This document shows positions 25,233 to 36,410 of a stretch of DNA of 64,000 bases, one piece after another. Position 1 is the stretch's first letter. Each line of letters starts with the position of its first letter. Location of the stretch: contig JARGPB010000002.1 in NCBI GenBank assembly GCA_029212905.1, forward strand, positions 1 through 64,000. Reading direction: 5' to 3'. The notes beneath the pieces were generated by a model. The model made no database searches. It was not told where the DNA came from and saw only the letters and a list, made by a program, of their open reading frames with translations. Made by a program: the position numbers and the translations under genes. The stretch is from Thalassovita sp. Lineage in GTDB: Bacteria > Pseudomonadota > Alphaproteobacteria > Rhodobacterales > Rhodobacteraceae.

Positions 25233-26678
25233 TTAGTCAGCCCAGAATTTGCGGGTGAACAGGACATAGACCGACAGGATTTCCAGTCGTCCCACCAGCA
25301 TCCCGAAAATCATCAGCCATTTCGCCGGTTCGGGGAACTTGTTCATGGCCCCGGCCGAGCCGACCTCGGGGCCGAAGGCCGGGCCGACGTTGGCGATGGC
25401 GGTCCAGGCGGCGGTGATCGCGGTTTTGATATGGAGCCCGGTCAGATCCAGCGCGACAATCAGCAGGCCAAAAGTCAGCGTGAACAGCGCAAAGAAGGCG
25501 ATCACGGAATCAATCACGTCCTGGTCGATGACCTGCTGCCCCAAGCGCGGGCGCAGAACGGCGTTGGGCGACTGAATGCGGCGGACCTGGGTCTTGATTG
25601 CCTCGATGACGACCAGCCAGCGGAAAATCTTGATCGAGCACCCGGTCGAGGCCGTGCAGCCGCCAATCAGCCCGGTGAAAAAGATGACCGCAAAGGGAAA
25701 TGCCCCCCACGAGGTGATGTCCTCGGAGGCATAGCCCGTGCCTGAAAACAGGGTGATCACGTTAAAGGTGCTTTCGCGCAGGATGTGCCAGAAACTGCCG
25801 GATTCGTGGAACCAGCGCCACAGCACGACAGCGGCGATCGCATAGCCGGTCCAGCGCAGATAGGCGCGCACCTGAACGTCCTGAAACAGGGGGGCGGTTT
25901 GCCCGCGGGTCAATTGCACAAAGCGAATAAGGGGCATCGAGGCCAGCAGCATGAAGACCGAGGCGACATATTCCTCGGTGCCCGAAAAGGCCGAAAAACT
26001 GGCGTCGGACGTGGAGAACCCGCCCGTTGAAATCGTGGTAAAGGCGTGGACGGTGGCGTCAAAGGCGCTCATCCCCAGCAGCATATAGGCGATCATGCAC
26101 AACACGGTCAGCCCGATATACAGGTCCAGCAGGCTGCGGGCGATATCGGGGGCGCGGGGCATGACTTTGCCCAGTGTGTCGAAGCCTTCGGAGCGGAAAA
26201 ACTGCATCCCACCAACCCGCATCACGGGCAAGAAGATCATCGCCACCACAACGATGCCCAGCCCGCCCAGCCATTGCAGGATCCCGCGCCACAGCAGGAT
26301 CCCGGCGGGCAGGGTCTCGATCTTTTCATAGATGGTGGAACCGGTGGTGGTCATGCCCGAGACGGCCTCGAAATAGGCATCGGTAAAGGTGGAGGCCGGC
26401 GCGCCCAGCATCAACGGCAGCGCGCCAATCATCGGCAGGATCACCCAGGTGCCAGTGGTCAGCAAGAAGGCCTCGCGGATGCCGAGTTCCTGATCGCGGC
26501 GGTTTTGGGTGGACAGCACGACAATCACGCCAACCAGCAGGGTCAAACCAGCAGATTGTGCGAAGACGCCCATACTTTGATCGCCCGTCACCCCGTCCAT
26601 GACAAGGCAGGGGATCATAGCGATCCCCATGGCGATGGAAAGAAAGGCCAGAATGCGAGCAACAGGGGCGAATTGCAT
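25233..26678 (-). CDS. trkH: TrkH-family potassium uptake protein
   Basis: Integral membrane K+ channel subunit of 481 residues with four M1-P-M2 repeats. Selectivity-filter-like loops are visible at GMTTTGSTIYE, TTISTGGFSTSD, FSGTGYASED and ANVGPAFGPEVG. It normally works with a cytoplasmic TrkA, which is not encoded nearby. I chose ATG at 26678, giving MQFAPVARILAFLS; frames further upstream look non-coding. Convergent with ccmG with only eight bases between and no terminator visible. Confidence 0.93.
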   Translation of the reverse strand: MQFAPVARILAFLSIAMGIAMIPCLVMDGVTGDQSMGVFAQSAGLTLLVGVIVVLSTQNRRDQELGIREAFLLTTGTWVILPMIGALPLMLGAPASTFTDAYFEAVSGMTTTGSTIYEKIETLPAGILLWRGILQWLGGLGIVVVAMIFLPVMRVGGMQFFRSEGFDTLGKVMPRAPDIARSLLDLYIGLTVLCMIAYMLLGMSAFDATVHAFTTISTGGFSTSDASFSAFSGTEEYVASVFMLLASMPLIRFVQLTRGQTAPLFQDVQVRAYLRWTGYAIAAVVLWRWFHESGSFWHILRESTFNVITLFSGTGYASEDITSWGAFPFAVIFFTGLIGGCTASTGCSIKIFRWLVVIEAIKTQVRRIQSPNAVLRPRLGQQVIDQDVIDSVIAFFALFTLTFGLLIVALDLTGLHIKTAITAAWTAIANVGPAFGPEVGSAGAMNKFPEPAKWLMIFGMLVGRLEILSVYVLFTRKFWAD

Positions 26679-26822
26679 AGTCTTTTTCCGGTCAAGTTGC
26701 GGGGGAGTTAACGGGAACACCCCCCTAAGGTCCAGCGCGAAATGGATTTGGCGCGGACAGCGACGCGAGGTTGCGGCATTCTGGCCATGGACGCGGCGGC
26801 AAATTGGACGCAGCATCACGCA

Positions 26823-27628
26823 ATGACACGGATTCTACAGACCCGGCTGAGCTTTGCCCCCTGGGCCGACCCGCGTACGCGGCGTCTGCCGGGGATTGTC
26901 CCGGTTGCGACAGAGGACTGGCTGGAGGTGGACAGCGCCTTTGGGGCGCAGATGGCGCTGCGCGAGCAGTTGCTGGACGACCGCCCCGAGGATGTTGTGG
27001 CGGTGCATGACAGTGCGGTTCCGGCCGCGACCGAGCTGTACAACATGGTATTGGGGCAGCTTCCAGGGCTTGGCTATGGCGTCGGGCGGGGCAAGGTAAC
27101 GCGACCCGACGGGATCGAGGTGCCGCTGGATACAGAGGCGCCGCTGGCGACGCTGGGGCGGCTGGTGCAATGCGATCTGTGCCTGATGCAGCCCGACCCC
27201 AACCCCGACCCCGGCGCGCGCAGCCAGGAGAGTGTGCTGACCGGGGCGGTGCTGTGTTTCCCTGCGGGCTGGCAACTGGCGCAGAAATTCATGCGCCCCA
27301 TGGTGCGTATCCACCGGCCCGTTGATGTTTACTCGGATCAGTTGGCCAAACGGGTGCAGCGCCTGCTGGACGGGGTGCAGGTGGGGCGAGGGCTGATGCG
27401 GGGGACTGCGCATTATTCGGACGCGCCCTTGCATGACGCCCGCGCCGAGGCGCAGCACAGCCCCACCCCGCACAGCCAGAATTTCATCCGGGTCGAGCGC
27501 CAGTGCCTGATCCGCCTGCCGGTCAGCCGCGCGGTGGTGTTCTCGATCCACACGCAGGTGGTGCGGACCGAGGCGCTGAGCCCGCATCAGGCGCAGACAC
27601 TGGCTGAATTCCCGATGCGGATGGGAAA

Positions 27629-27632
<4 letters not shown>
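26823..27632 (+). CDS. DUF3445 / heme-dependent oxidative N-demethylase-like protein
   Basis: A 269-residue cytoplasmic protein. The segment with LVQCDLCLMQ, VLCFPAGWQLAQKF and VHRPVDVYS-like residues (here MVRIHRPVDVYS), together with the C-terminal RQCLIRLPVSRAVVFSIHT, matches the DUF3445 family. Characterised relatives include a heme-dependent enzyme that demethylates dimethylamine; the substrate here is not known. I chose ATG at 26823, the likely family N-terminus; ATGs at 26787 and 26742 are alternatives and no start has a strong ribosome site. Its stop overlaps the acnA stop by four bases tail-to-tail. Confidence 0.78.
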
Positions 27633-30310
<2,678 letters not shown>

Positions 30311-30511
30311 GGGGGGCTCCGGGGGTGTACATGATGGCTGATGGGTCAAATGTGTGCCACGGAGCGGCCACGATCAAGGGGAAGACGGGGGCTGTGATGT
30401 CATTTGCGGAGATTTTAGCCGGATCACCGATGGCTGACAAAACCTTGATTGGTTATTTCAATCGCAAAGGCTTAGGACTGAGATCAGCAGAAAATGGGGA
30501 AGACAACACAG

Positions 30512-31219
30512 ATGCGTCAGGTGATGACTTGGATTGCGGCCGCGTGGATGGCAACGGTTGGACCCGTCTGGGCCGGAGATCATCCGGTGGTGGTTGAGCT
30601 CTATACCTCGCAGGGGTGTTCGTCCTGTCCGCCTGCCGATGCGCTGCTGGGAAAGCTGGCCAAGCGTGACGACGTGATCGCGCTGGCGCTGCATGTGGAT
30701 TACTGGGATTACATCGGCTGGAAGGATGCCTTTGCCAGCGCGCAATTCACGGCCCGACAGAAGGCATATGCCATCGCGGCGGGGCGGCGTTCGGTTTACA
30801 CGCCGCAGATGATCGTTGGCGGCCAGGAACATGTGGTGGGCAATCACCCCAAAGATGTGAGCGCCTTGATCAAAAAACATGCGGCAGGTCTGACCCCGGT
30901 ATCGGTTCGGATCGAACGCAAAGGCAACCGGCTGGAAATCGAGGCCGAGGCGCATCAGCCCATGTCCGGCACCGTTTTGGTGCAGGTGATCCGCTATCGG
31001 CCCTCGGCGCGTGTGATGATCAAAAAGGGCGAAAACGCCGGTCGGACGGTGGATTATTCCAACATCGTCACCGATTGGAGCGTTCTTGGTGAATGGAACA
31101 CCCGCGCGCCGCTTGAGATCAACGGCACAATTTCGGGCGATGCGCCGGTGGTTGTGATCTTGCAGGAAAAACGCGCCAAAGGCCCCGGGGCCATTCTGGC
31201 CGCTGCGCGCCTGCGCTAA
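30512..31219 (+). CDS. DUF1223 protein (secreted thioredoxin-like)
   Basis: A 235-residue protein with a signal peptide (MTWIAAAWMATVGPVWAG) and a thioredoxin-like domain opening VVELYTSQGCSSCPPADALL, which has a CxxC motif. The fold is typical of DUF1223; the function is unknown, although the CxxC suggests a periplasmic redox role. I chose ATG at 30512 because GGGGAAG stands nine bases upstream; ATG at 30494 would add six residues. Its stop overlaps the acyltransferase stop by four bases. Confidence 0.85.
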   Translation: MRQVMTWIAAAWMATVGPVWAGDHPVVVELYTSQGCSSCPPADALLGKLAKRDDVIALALHVDYWDYIGWKDAFASAQFTARQKAYAIAAGRRSVYTPQMIVGGQEHVVGNHPKDVSALIKKHAAGLTPVSVRIERKGNRLEIEAEAHQPMSGTVLVQVIRYRPSARVMIKKGENAGRTVDYSNIVTDWSVLGEWNTRAPLEINGTISGDAPVVVILQEKRAKGPGAILAAARLR

Positions 31220-32136
31220 AGCGTTTTGCTCCAGCGGCGGTGAATCCAGAACCATTGTTCGGGGTGGGCGGTAACGCGCGCCTCAAGTCGGCGGGTCATT
31301 TCCACGGTCATTTCCTCGGGCGAGGTGTGGTCAATGGGGGCCTCGATCTCGACATCGAAATGGATGCCGTCGGGGTGGCGCGTGGCAAAGAACGGCACCA
31401 ATAACGCCTTTGTCCGCATCGCGATTTCAGCGGCCGAGGTCAGGGTGGGCGCTGGTTTCCCCATGAAATCAATTGGTTGCCCTGATTTGTCGTGCAGATC
31501 GAACAGCAGGACGCCAAAACCGCCCCGTGCGATGTGCCGAATCAGCCCCAGGGTGCCACGCTTGCCTTTTTCAAAGACCGGGCCGGACAGGCGCTTCATG
31601 TTTTCGGCGTAATGCTCGTTGAAATAGGGGTTGGCCATGGGGCGATAGAGCCCACCGATCTGGAACCCGCGATTGACCAGCGCCGCGCGGGGGACCTCGA
31701 AATTGGCATAATGCGCGGTCACCATCATCACAGGGGTGCCGTTTCTGCGCGCCTCTTCGATCATGGGAAGCCCGGCGCCGGTGATGTCTTGGGTCTTGGT
31801 CCGCGCCAGCAGACCAGCGGTATCGTAGTTTTCGATCATGGTGCGCCCGGCGTTATCAGCGACGGCATCGGCGATGCGGCGCTTTTCGGCCTCGGGCATG
31901 TCGGGGTAGATGTAGGACAGGTTGGCGATGGCACGTTTACGATAGCCCACCAGCGGGGACAGGATGCGACGGGTAAAGGCGCCCATCAGCCGCACACGGA
32001 GGGTCCAGGGCAGCGCCAGCGCCGTGCCGATCAGGGCGCGCAGGACGCGATCAATGATCCAATCCTTCCAGCCGCCGTGGGTTTTCACCTTTTTTGCCAA
32101 GTGCCGCGTATCCCTTTGTTGCGCGGTGCCAGACAT
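31216..32136 (-). CDS. Lysophospholipid/lipid A acyltransferase (LpxL/HtrB family)
   Basis: Membrane-associated acyltransferase of 306 residues that probably adds a secondary acyl chain to lipid A. The catalytic HX4(D/E) motif is HYANFE (about residue 142), with the substrate site GLYRPMANPYFN next, then FDLHDKSGQPIDFMG. The N-terminus has one hydrophobic helix (about 30-50). The C-terminal WFWIHRRW is characteristic of the LpxL group. Which acyl group is added, and whether the acceptor is lipid A or an ornithine lipid, cannot be read here. It follows fliG by 52 bases on the same strand. Confidence 0.85.
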   Translation of the reverse strand: MSGTAQQRDTRHLAKKVKTHGGWKDWIIDRVLRALIGTALALPWTLRVRLMGAFTRRILSPLVGYRKRAIANLSYIYPDMPEAEKRRIADAVADNAGRTMIENYDTAGLLARTKTQDITGAGLPMIEEARRNGTPVMMVTAHYANFEVPRAALVNRGFQIGGLYRPMANPYFNEHYAENMKRLSGPVFEKGKRGTLGLIRHIARGGFGVLLFDLHDKSGQPIDFMGKPAPTLTSAAEIAMRTKALLVPFFATRHPDGIHFDVEIEAPIDHTSPEEMTVEMTRRLEARVTAHPEQWFWIHRRWSKTL

Positions 32137-32188
32137 AAATGGCTGAAACCACGATCACAAGGGCGGGGCGGCGTGTCTGTGGGTCAGT

Positions 32189-33271
32189 TCAGTCCTCTTC
32201 TTCGTCGGCGATCAGGGTGATCTCGCCGTCTGTTTCCAATTGGCGAATCGAGGTGACCACGGCTGACATGGCCTCTTCTCCGGCTTTGGTTCTGATCGTG
32301 CCCAGTTCGGACATTTCCTCGCGCAGGGCATCGGCCATGCGGCTGGACAGGTTCGACAGGATATGATCGGCCGCTGCGGCACCGTCGTTGGCACTGGCGT
32401 AAGAAAGCGCGGCGACCAGAACGGATTGATCGACGCCGCGCGTGATTTTGGAGACGTCGATCGGTGTGATCCGGGCAGGAATGTCGTTGAAGGTGAAAAT
32501 CGCCTTGCGGACACGGGCGGCGAATTCGGCGTCCTCTCCTTCGAGTGCGGAAAGCAGGTCATCGCGCGTGGCAGAAGGCGAGAAATTCAGGATCGCACCG
32601 ACGCGTTTATCGGGGTCATCCTCGAATGCGCGTTCGGGGCGCGAATCCAGCTGAGCAGCCAGCGACAGCCCGATCCGGTCCACCGCGTCGGGCGTCACAG
32701 ACCCCGTCAGGGACACCGCATAGGTGATGCGCCGCGCCTGATCACCGGGCAAATGGGTCAGCAGCTCTGCGGCGCGGCCAACATCCAGTTTCGAGAGGAC
32801 CACGGCGGCGATTTCAGTCGATTCCTCCTCGAAGATCGAGATCAGCGCCTCGGCGTCCATGGCGCGAATCCGGTCCCAGGGATCGGTGTATTGGCGTACC
32901 CCGGCCTGTTTACGCAGTTTGGCGGCGGTACGGGGATGAATACGCCCATCCAGCATCATCAACGCCCCGGCCAGATCATGCGGGAAGGTCACGCCGATCT
33001 GTTCCAGCTGGCCCGCAAATTCGGCCACCACATTGGCCAGCGTATCGCGATCCACCAGCCGCATATCGCCCAGTTGCCGGGTCAGCTCGGCCTGGAGAGC
33101 GTCGGGAAGCTCGGTAAAGTCCAGATCCGCGCCCTCGGACAGTAAAAACCGCACCATGATGGCGGCCTTTTGCTTGCGTGTCAGGCGGTCCGACACGGAT
33201 TTGGCGGCGTCCGGTTTGGACACCCGTTTCTGAACGGGCGTGATCCGGGCCAGTTGAGTCGAGTTGGTCAT
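32189..33271 (-). CDS. fliG: Flagellar motor switch protein FliG
   Basis: C-ring rotor protein that interacts with the stator and sets torque and direction. At 360 residues it fits the family. The N-terminal LTRKQKAAIMVRFLLSEGADLD and the middle/C-terminal IFEEESTEIAAVVLSKL, DRIGLSLAAQL and VDVSKITRGVD-like segments (here IDVSKITRGVD) mark the armadillo-like FliG-M and FliG-C modules. It ends in a run of acidic residues. No other flagellar gene is in the window. Upstream lies the tiny secreted gene on the same strand. Confidence 0.88.
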   Translation of the reverse strand: MTNSTQLARITPVQKRVSKPDAAKSVSDRLTRKQKAAIMVRFLLSEGADLDFTELPDALQAELTRQLGDMRLVDRDTLANVVAEFAGQLEQIGVTFPHDLAGALMMLDGRIHPRTAAKLRKQAGVRQYTDPWDRIRAMDAEALISIFEEESTEIAAVVLSKLDVGRAAELLTHLPGDQARRITYAVSLTGSVTPDAVDRIGLSLAAQLDSRPERAFEDDPDKRVGAILNFSPSATRDDLLSALEGEDAEFAARVRKAIFTFNDIPARITPIDVSKITRGVDQSVLVAALSYASANDGAAAADHILSNLSSRMADALREEMSELGTIRTKAGEEAMSAVVTSIRQLETDGEITLIADEEED

Positions 33272-33328
33272 CCATCCCTCGTTTCTGTCGTCAGTGGACA
33301 GATAAGCAGGGAAGAATGAACAAAGGCT

Positions 33329-33478
33329 TTAGCCCGTCGCGGAGGTACAGGTTTTGCTGTTCTTGTCCCAGACTTTGCCGTCAGCGCAGGACATGGCCTG
33401 ATCATAGTCATGCGGGCACTGAGCAGCGGCCGCCATCGGGGTCGCCAAGAGAAGAGCGGTCACTAGTGTTCGGATCAT
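33329..33478 (-). CDS. Small secreted Cys-containing protein (CBM14-like)
   Basis: A 49-residue protein with a clear signal peptide (MIRTLVTALLLATPMAAAAQ) and a 29-residue mature part with Cys at about 21, 31 and 44. The spacing and the ending DGKVWDKNSKTCTSATG resemble a shortened chitin-binding type 2 (CBM14) module; I infer this from pattern only. The ATG at 33478 has GGGAG seven bases upstream, but that ribosome site is the 3' arm of a strong hairpin. It sits between purB and fliG on the same strand. Confidence 0.7.
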   Translation of the reverse strand: MIRTLVTALLLATPMAAAAQCPHDYDQAMSCADGKVWDKNSKTCTSATG

Positions 33479-33485
33479 ATGAAAA

Positions 33486-33514
33486 CTCCCTGCCGTGGGT
33501 TGCACGACAGGGAG
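33486..33514 (-). promoter_or_regulatory. Hairpin over the ribosome site of the small secreted gene
   Basis: In mRNA sense CTCCCTG pairs with CAGGGAG and an inner CGTG pairs with CACG. The 3' arm contains the GGGAG Shine-Dalgarno of the 49-residue gene, and TTTTC follows. It may end the purB transcript, mask translation of the small gene, or both. Confidence 0.6.
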
Positions 33515-33542
33515 CATAGCACGATTGGCGATTTTGGCGAAA

Positions 33543-34850
33543 TCAGCTGTCGCCGAACACGCGGGCAAAGATCGTGTCGACATGTTTGGTGTGATAGCCC
33601 ATGTCGAATTTTTCGTTGATGCTGTCTTCGCCCAGGGCGGCGACAACGTCAGCATCTGCCAGCAGAAGCTCGCGGAAATCCAGGCGCTCTTCCCAGACTT
33701 TGAGCGCGTTGCGCTGCACCATGGAATAGGCGTCTTCGCGCGACACACCCGCCTGAGTCAGGGCCAGCAGCACGCGCTGCGACATGACCAGACCGGGGTA
33801 TTTGTTCATGTTATCCAACATGTTCTGCGGGAAGATCAGCATTTTATCAACAACGCCGGCCAGACGGTTCAGGGCGAAATCCAAGGTCACGGTGGCGTCG
33901 GGGCCGATGCCGCGTTCCACGGAGGAATGCGAGATGTCGCGTTCATGCCACAGCGCCACGTTTTCCATGGCCGGGATCACGGTCATGCGGACCAGACGGG
34001 CCAGGCCGGTCAGGTTTTCGGTCAGAACCGGGTTTTTCTTGTGCGGCATCGCGGACGAGCCTTTTTGACCCATCGAGAAGAATTCCGCGCCTTCCAGAAC
34101 CTCGGTACGCTGCATGTGGCGAATCTCGATCGCGACGTTTTCGATCGAGCTGGCGATCACGCCCAGAACGGCAAAGAACATGGCGTGGCGGTCACGCGGG
34201 ATCACCTGGGTGCTGATGGGTTCGGGCGACAGGCCCAACTGAGCGCAGACATGTTCCTCGACGCGGGGATCAATGTTGGCGAAGGTGCCGACCGCGCCGG
34301 AAATGGCGCCGGTGGCGATCTCGGCCCGAGCCTGTTGCAGGCGGGTCTTGTTGCGGTCCATTTCGGCGTAGAACCGCGCGAAGGTCAGGCCCATGGTGGT
34401 GGGTTCAGCGTGGATGCCGTGGCTGCGGCCGACGCGGACGGTGTCCTTGTGTTCCAGCGCGCGCTTTTTCAGGGCGGCCAGCAGTTTGTCCAGATCGGCC
34501 AGCAGGATGTCGGCGGCGCGGACCAGCTGCACGTTCAGGCAGGTGTCCAGCACATCCGACGAGGTCATGCCCTGGTGGACGAAACGCGCCTCTTCGGAGC
34601 CGACATGTTCGGCCAGGTGGGTCAGAAACGCGATGACGTCATGCTTGGTGATGGCCTCGATCTCGTCGATGCGGGCCACGTCGAATTCCACGTCCTTGGC
34701 CTTCCAGACGGCATCGGCATTTTCGCGGGGGATCACGCCCAGATCGGCCATGGCGTCACAGGCGTGGGCCTCGATCTCGTACCAGATTTTGAACTTGGTG
34801 GCGGGTTCCCAGATAGAGGTCATCTCGGGGCGGGCATAACGGGGGATCAT
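33543..34850 (-). CDS. purB: Adenylosuccinate lyase
   Basis: Purine biosynthesis enzyme that removes fumarate from SAICAR and from adenylosuccinate. It has 435 residues. The superfamily signature SSAMPHKKNP is at about residue 263, and the catalytic His regions are in TSSDVLDTC and GRSHGIHAEPTTMG. Start ATG at 34850 gives the usual MIPRYARPEM. The 193 bases upstream to the next gene hold no supported feature. Confidence 0.96.
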   Translation of the reverse strand: MIPRYARPEMTSIWEPATKFKIWYEIEAHACDAMADLGVIPRENADAVWKAKDVEFDVARIDEIEAITKHDVIAFLTHLAEHVGSEEARFVHQGMTSSDVLDTCLNVQLVRAADILLADLDKLLAALKKRALEHKDTVRVGRSHGIHAEPTTMGLTFARFYAEMDRNKTRLQQARAEIATGAISGAVGTFANIDPRVEEHVCAQLGLSPEPISTQVIPRDRHAMFFAVLGVIASSIENVAIEIRHMQRTEVLEGAEFFSMGQKGSSAMPHKKNPVLTENLTGLARLVRMTVIPAMENVALWHERDISHSSVERGIGPDATVTLDFALNRLAGVVDKMLIFPQNMLDNMNKYPGLVMSQRVLLALTQAGVSREDAYSMVQRNALKVWEERLDFRELLLADADVVAALGEDSINEKFDMGYHTKHVDTIFARVFGDS

Positions 34851-35043
34851 CGGCTGTTCCTCGGGGAATTTCGGTTTCGCCGTGTCTTTACCCCCGGTGG
34901 CCCCGCGCGGCAAGGGTGGGGCGGTCATCTGCGGCAACACGAGCGCGAGGGGCAAACCTTGGGGAGGCGGCCAACAGTGCTGTATTGTGGGGGCGCGCAG
35001 CCAGAAATCGCCAGCCCGGAGGGGCGGACGGGCGACTGCGAGG

Positions 35044-36252
35044 CTATTCCGCCAGTACCGTTTCCACCTTGCTTCCGCGCGTCAGGGTGCCGTGGACGGG
35101 GCATTTGTCGGCGATCTGAAGCAGTTTTTCACGTTGCTCTTGGGTCAGTGGCCCCTCGAGGTGGATCGTCCGGGTGAACAGGTCGATCTTGTCCGAGGTG
35201 CCGGCGTCCTGCGCGTGGACCTTGCCCTGGCTGACATCCACCCACAGATGGGTCAGCGGCCAGCCTTTGCGACGGGCGTACATGCGGATGGTCATCGTGG
35301 TGCACGCGCCCAGACCCGAGGCCAGAAACCCATAAGGCGTCATGCCGCGGTTGGTCCCGCCATAGGCCAGGGGCTCGTCCGCGAGCGTATGGTGCAACGG
35401 GCCGGACTGCACATCCTGAAGGAACCCGTTCGGGTCGGCCTCGGACACGCGGACGATGCCTTCGGGGGCCCCGGGGGGCGGGGCGGGATGCGTCAGATCC
35501 AGATAGCGCGCGGCCCATGTGGCAATGATCTGCGCGACATAGTCGGCATCCTCGGGGCGGGACACCAGGTGATCGGCGTCATCCAAAGTGACAAAGCTTT
35601 TGGGGTGTTTGGCGGCGACGAAAATATCGGTGGCATTGCCGATCCCGACGATTTCGTCGCGGGGGGCATGCAGCACCAACAGGGCCGCGTTCAGGTGGCT
35701 GATCGAGTCCGTCAGATTGGCCGAGGACACATCTTTGACAAAGGCCTCGGTGATCGGAAAGCTGCCGTGGCCCAGCTGGACCTGCGCGCAGCCCTCGGCT
35801 TCGATGGTGGCCATGTCGGATTCAAAAGCGTGCAGGATATGCCCCGGATCAAAGGGGGCGTTCAGGGTGGTGACGGCCTTGATGCTGGGGATTTGCGGCG
35901 TTGCGCGCAGCACGGCAGCCCCGCCCAGCGAATGGCCGATCAGCAGACTGGGGGCCATGCCCTGGCTGGCCAGATGGGCAGCGGCGGCCTGGATGTCCTG
36001 GACGTTCGAGCTGAAGGTGGTGTTGGCGAACTCCCCCTGAGAATGCCCCAAGCCTGTGAAATCAAAGCGCAAAACCGCGATGCCCAAGGCCGCAAGCCGC
36101 TGGCTGATCCGGCGGGCGGCGGTGATGTCCTTGGTGCAGGTAAAGCAGTGCGCCAGAATGGCCGTCGCCTGATGCCGCCCCTCGGGCAGGTCCAGCCGTG
36201 CGGCCAGTTGATCGCCGCTATGGCCGGTGAATGTAATGCGCTCGGTCGGCAT
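35044..36252 (-). CDS. Bifunctional alpha/beta hydrolase - OsmC family protein
   Basis: A 402-residue fusion. Residues about 1-255 form an alpha/beta hydrolase with nucleophile elbow GHSLGG (Ser108), a likely acid in APRDEIVG and His in DDADHLVSR. Residues about 265-402 form an OsmC domain with its two conserved Cys in GLGACTTM and DKCPVHGTL, which in OsmC reduce organic hydroperoxides. The pairing may couple hydrolysis of lipid or ester peroxides to thiol-based reduction, but that is inference. Start ATG at 36252. It appears to be transcribed alone. Confidence 0.88.
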   Translation of the reverse strand: MPTERITFTGHSGDQLAARLDLPEGRHQATAILAHCFTCTKDITAARRISQRLAALGIAVLRFDFTGLGHSQGEFANTTFSSNVQDIQAAAAHLASQGMAPSLLIGHSLGGAAVLRATPQIPSIKAVTTLNAPFDPGHILHAFESDMATIEAEGCAQVQLGHGSFPITEAFVKDVSSANLTDSISHLNAALLVLHAPRDEIVGIGNATDIFVAAKHPKSFVTLDDADHLVSRPEDADYVAQIIATWAARYLDLTHPAPPPGAPEGIVRVSEADPNGFLQDVQSGPLHHTLADEPLAYGGTNRGMTPYGFLASGLGACTTMTIRMYARRKGWPLTHLWVDVSQGKVHAQDAGTSDKIDLFTRTIHLEGPLTQEQREKLLQIADKCPVHGTLTRGSKVETVLAE

Positions 36253-36362
36253 GGGCGTCTCCGTGGTGTAATTGCCTGACCGAGACTAGGGATGCGCAGC
36301 GGACAGCGCCAGACGATGTGTCAGCGCGTCACGGGAAGTTGAGAACAGGTGTGAACGTCAAA

Positions 36363-36385
36363 GACCACCGCGCGGGGCGGTGGCC
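36363..36385 (-). terminator. Terminator after the unknown membrane protein gene
   Basis: CCACCGC and GCGGTGG are perfect seven-base arms with a five-base loop. In minus-strand sense TCTTTG follows, 26 bases after the stop at 36411. The T run is weak. Confidence 0.5.
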
Positions 36386-36410
36386 TGTATCAAAGGGCGG
36401 TGCCGGGTGG

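Noticed and set aside
30316..30352. TTTGACCCA and a later GTACA/CCCC block on the minus strand upstream of acnA, similar to the 43-bp repeat
   Set aside because: Only the TTTGACCCA block matches; the spacing to the second block differs and the rest does not align.
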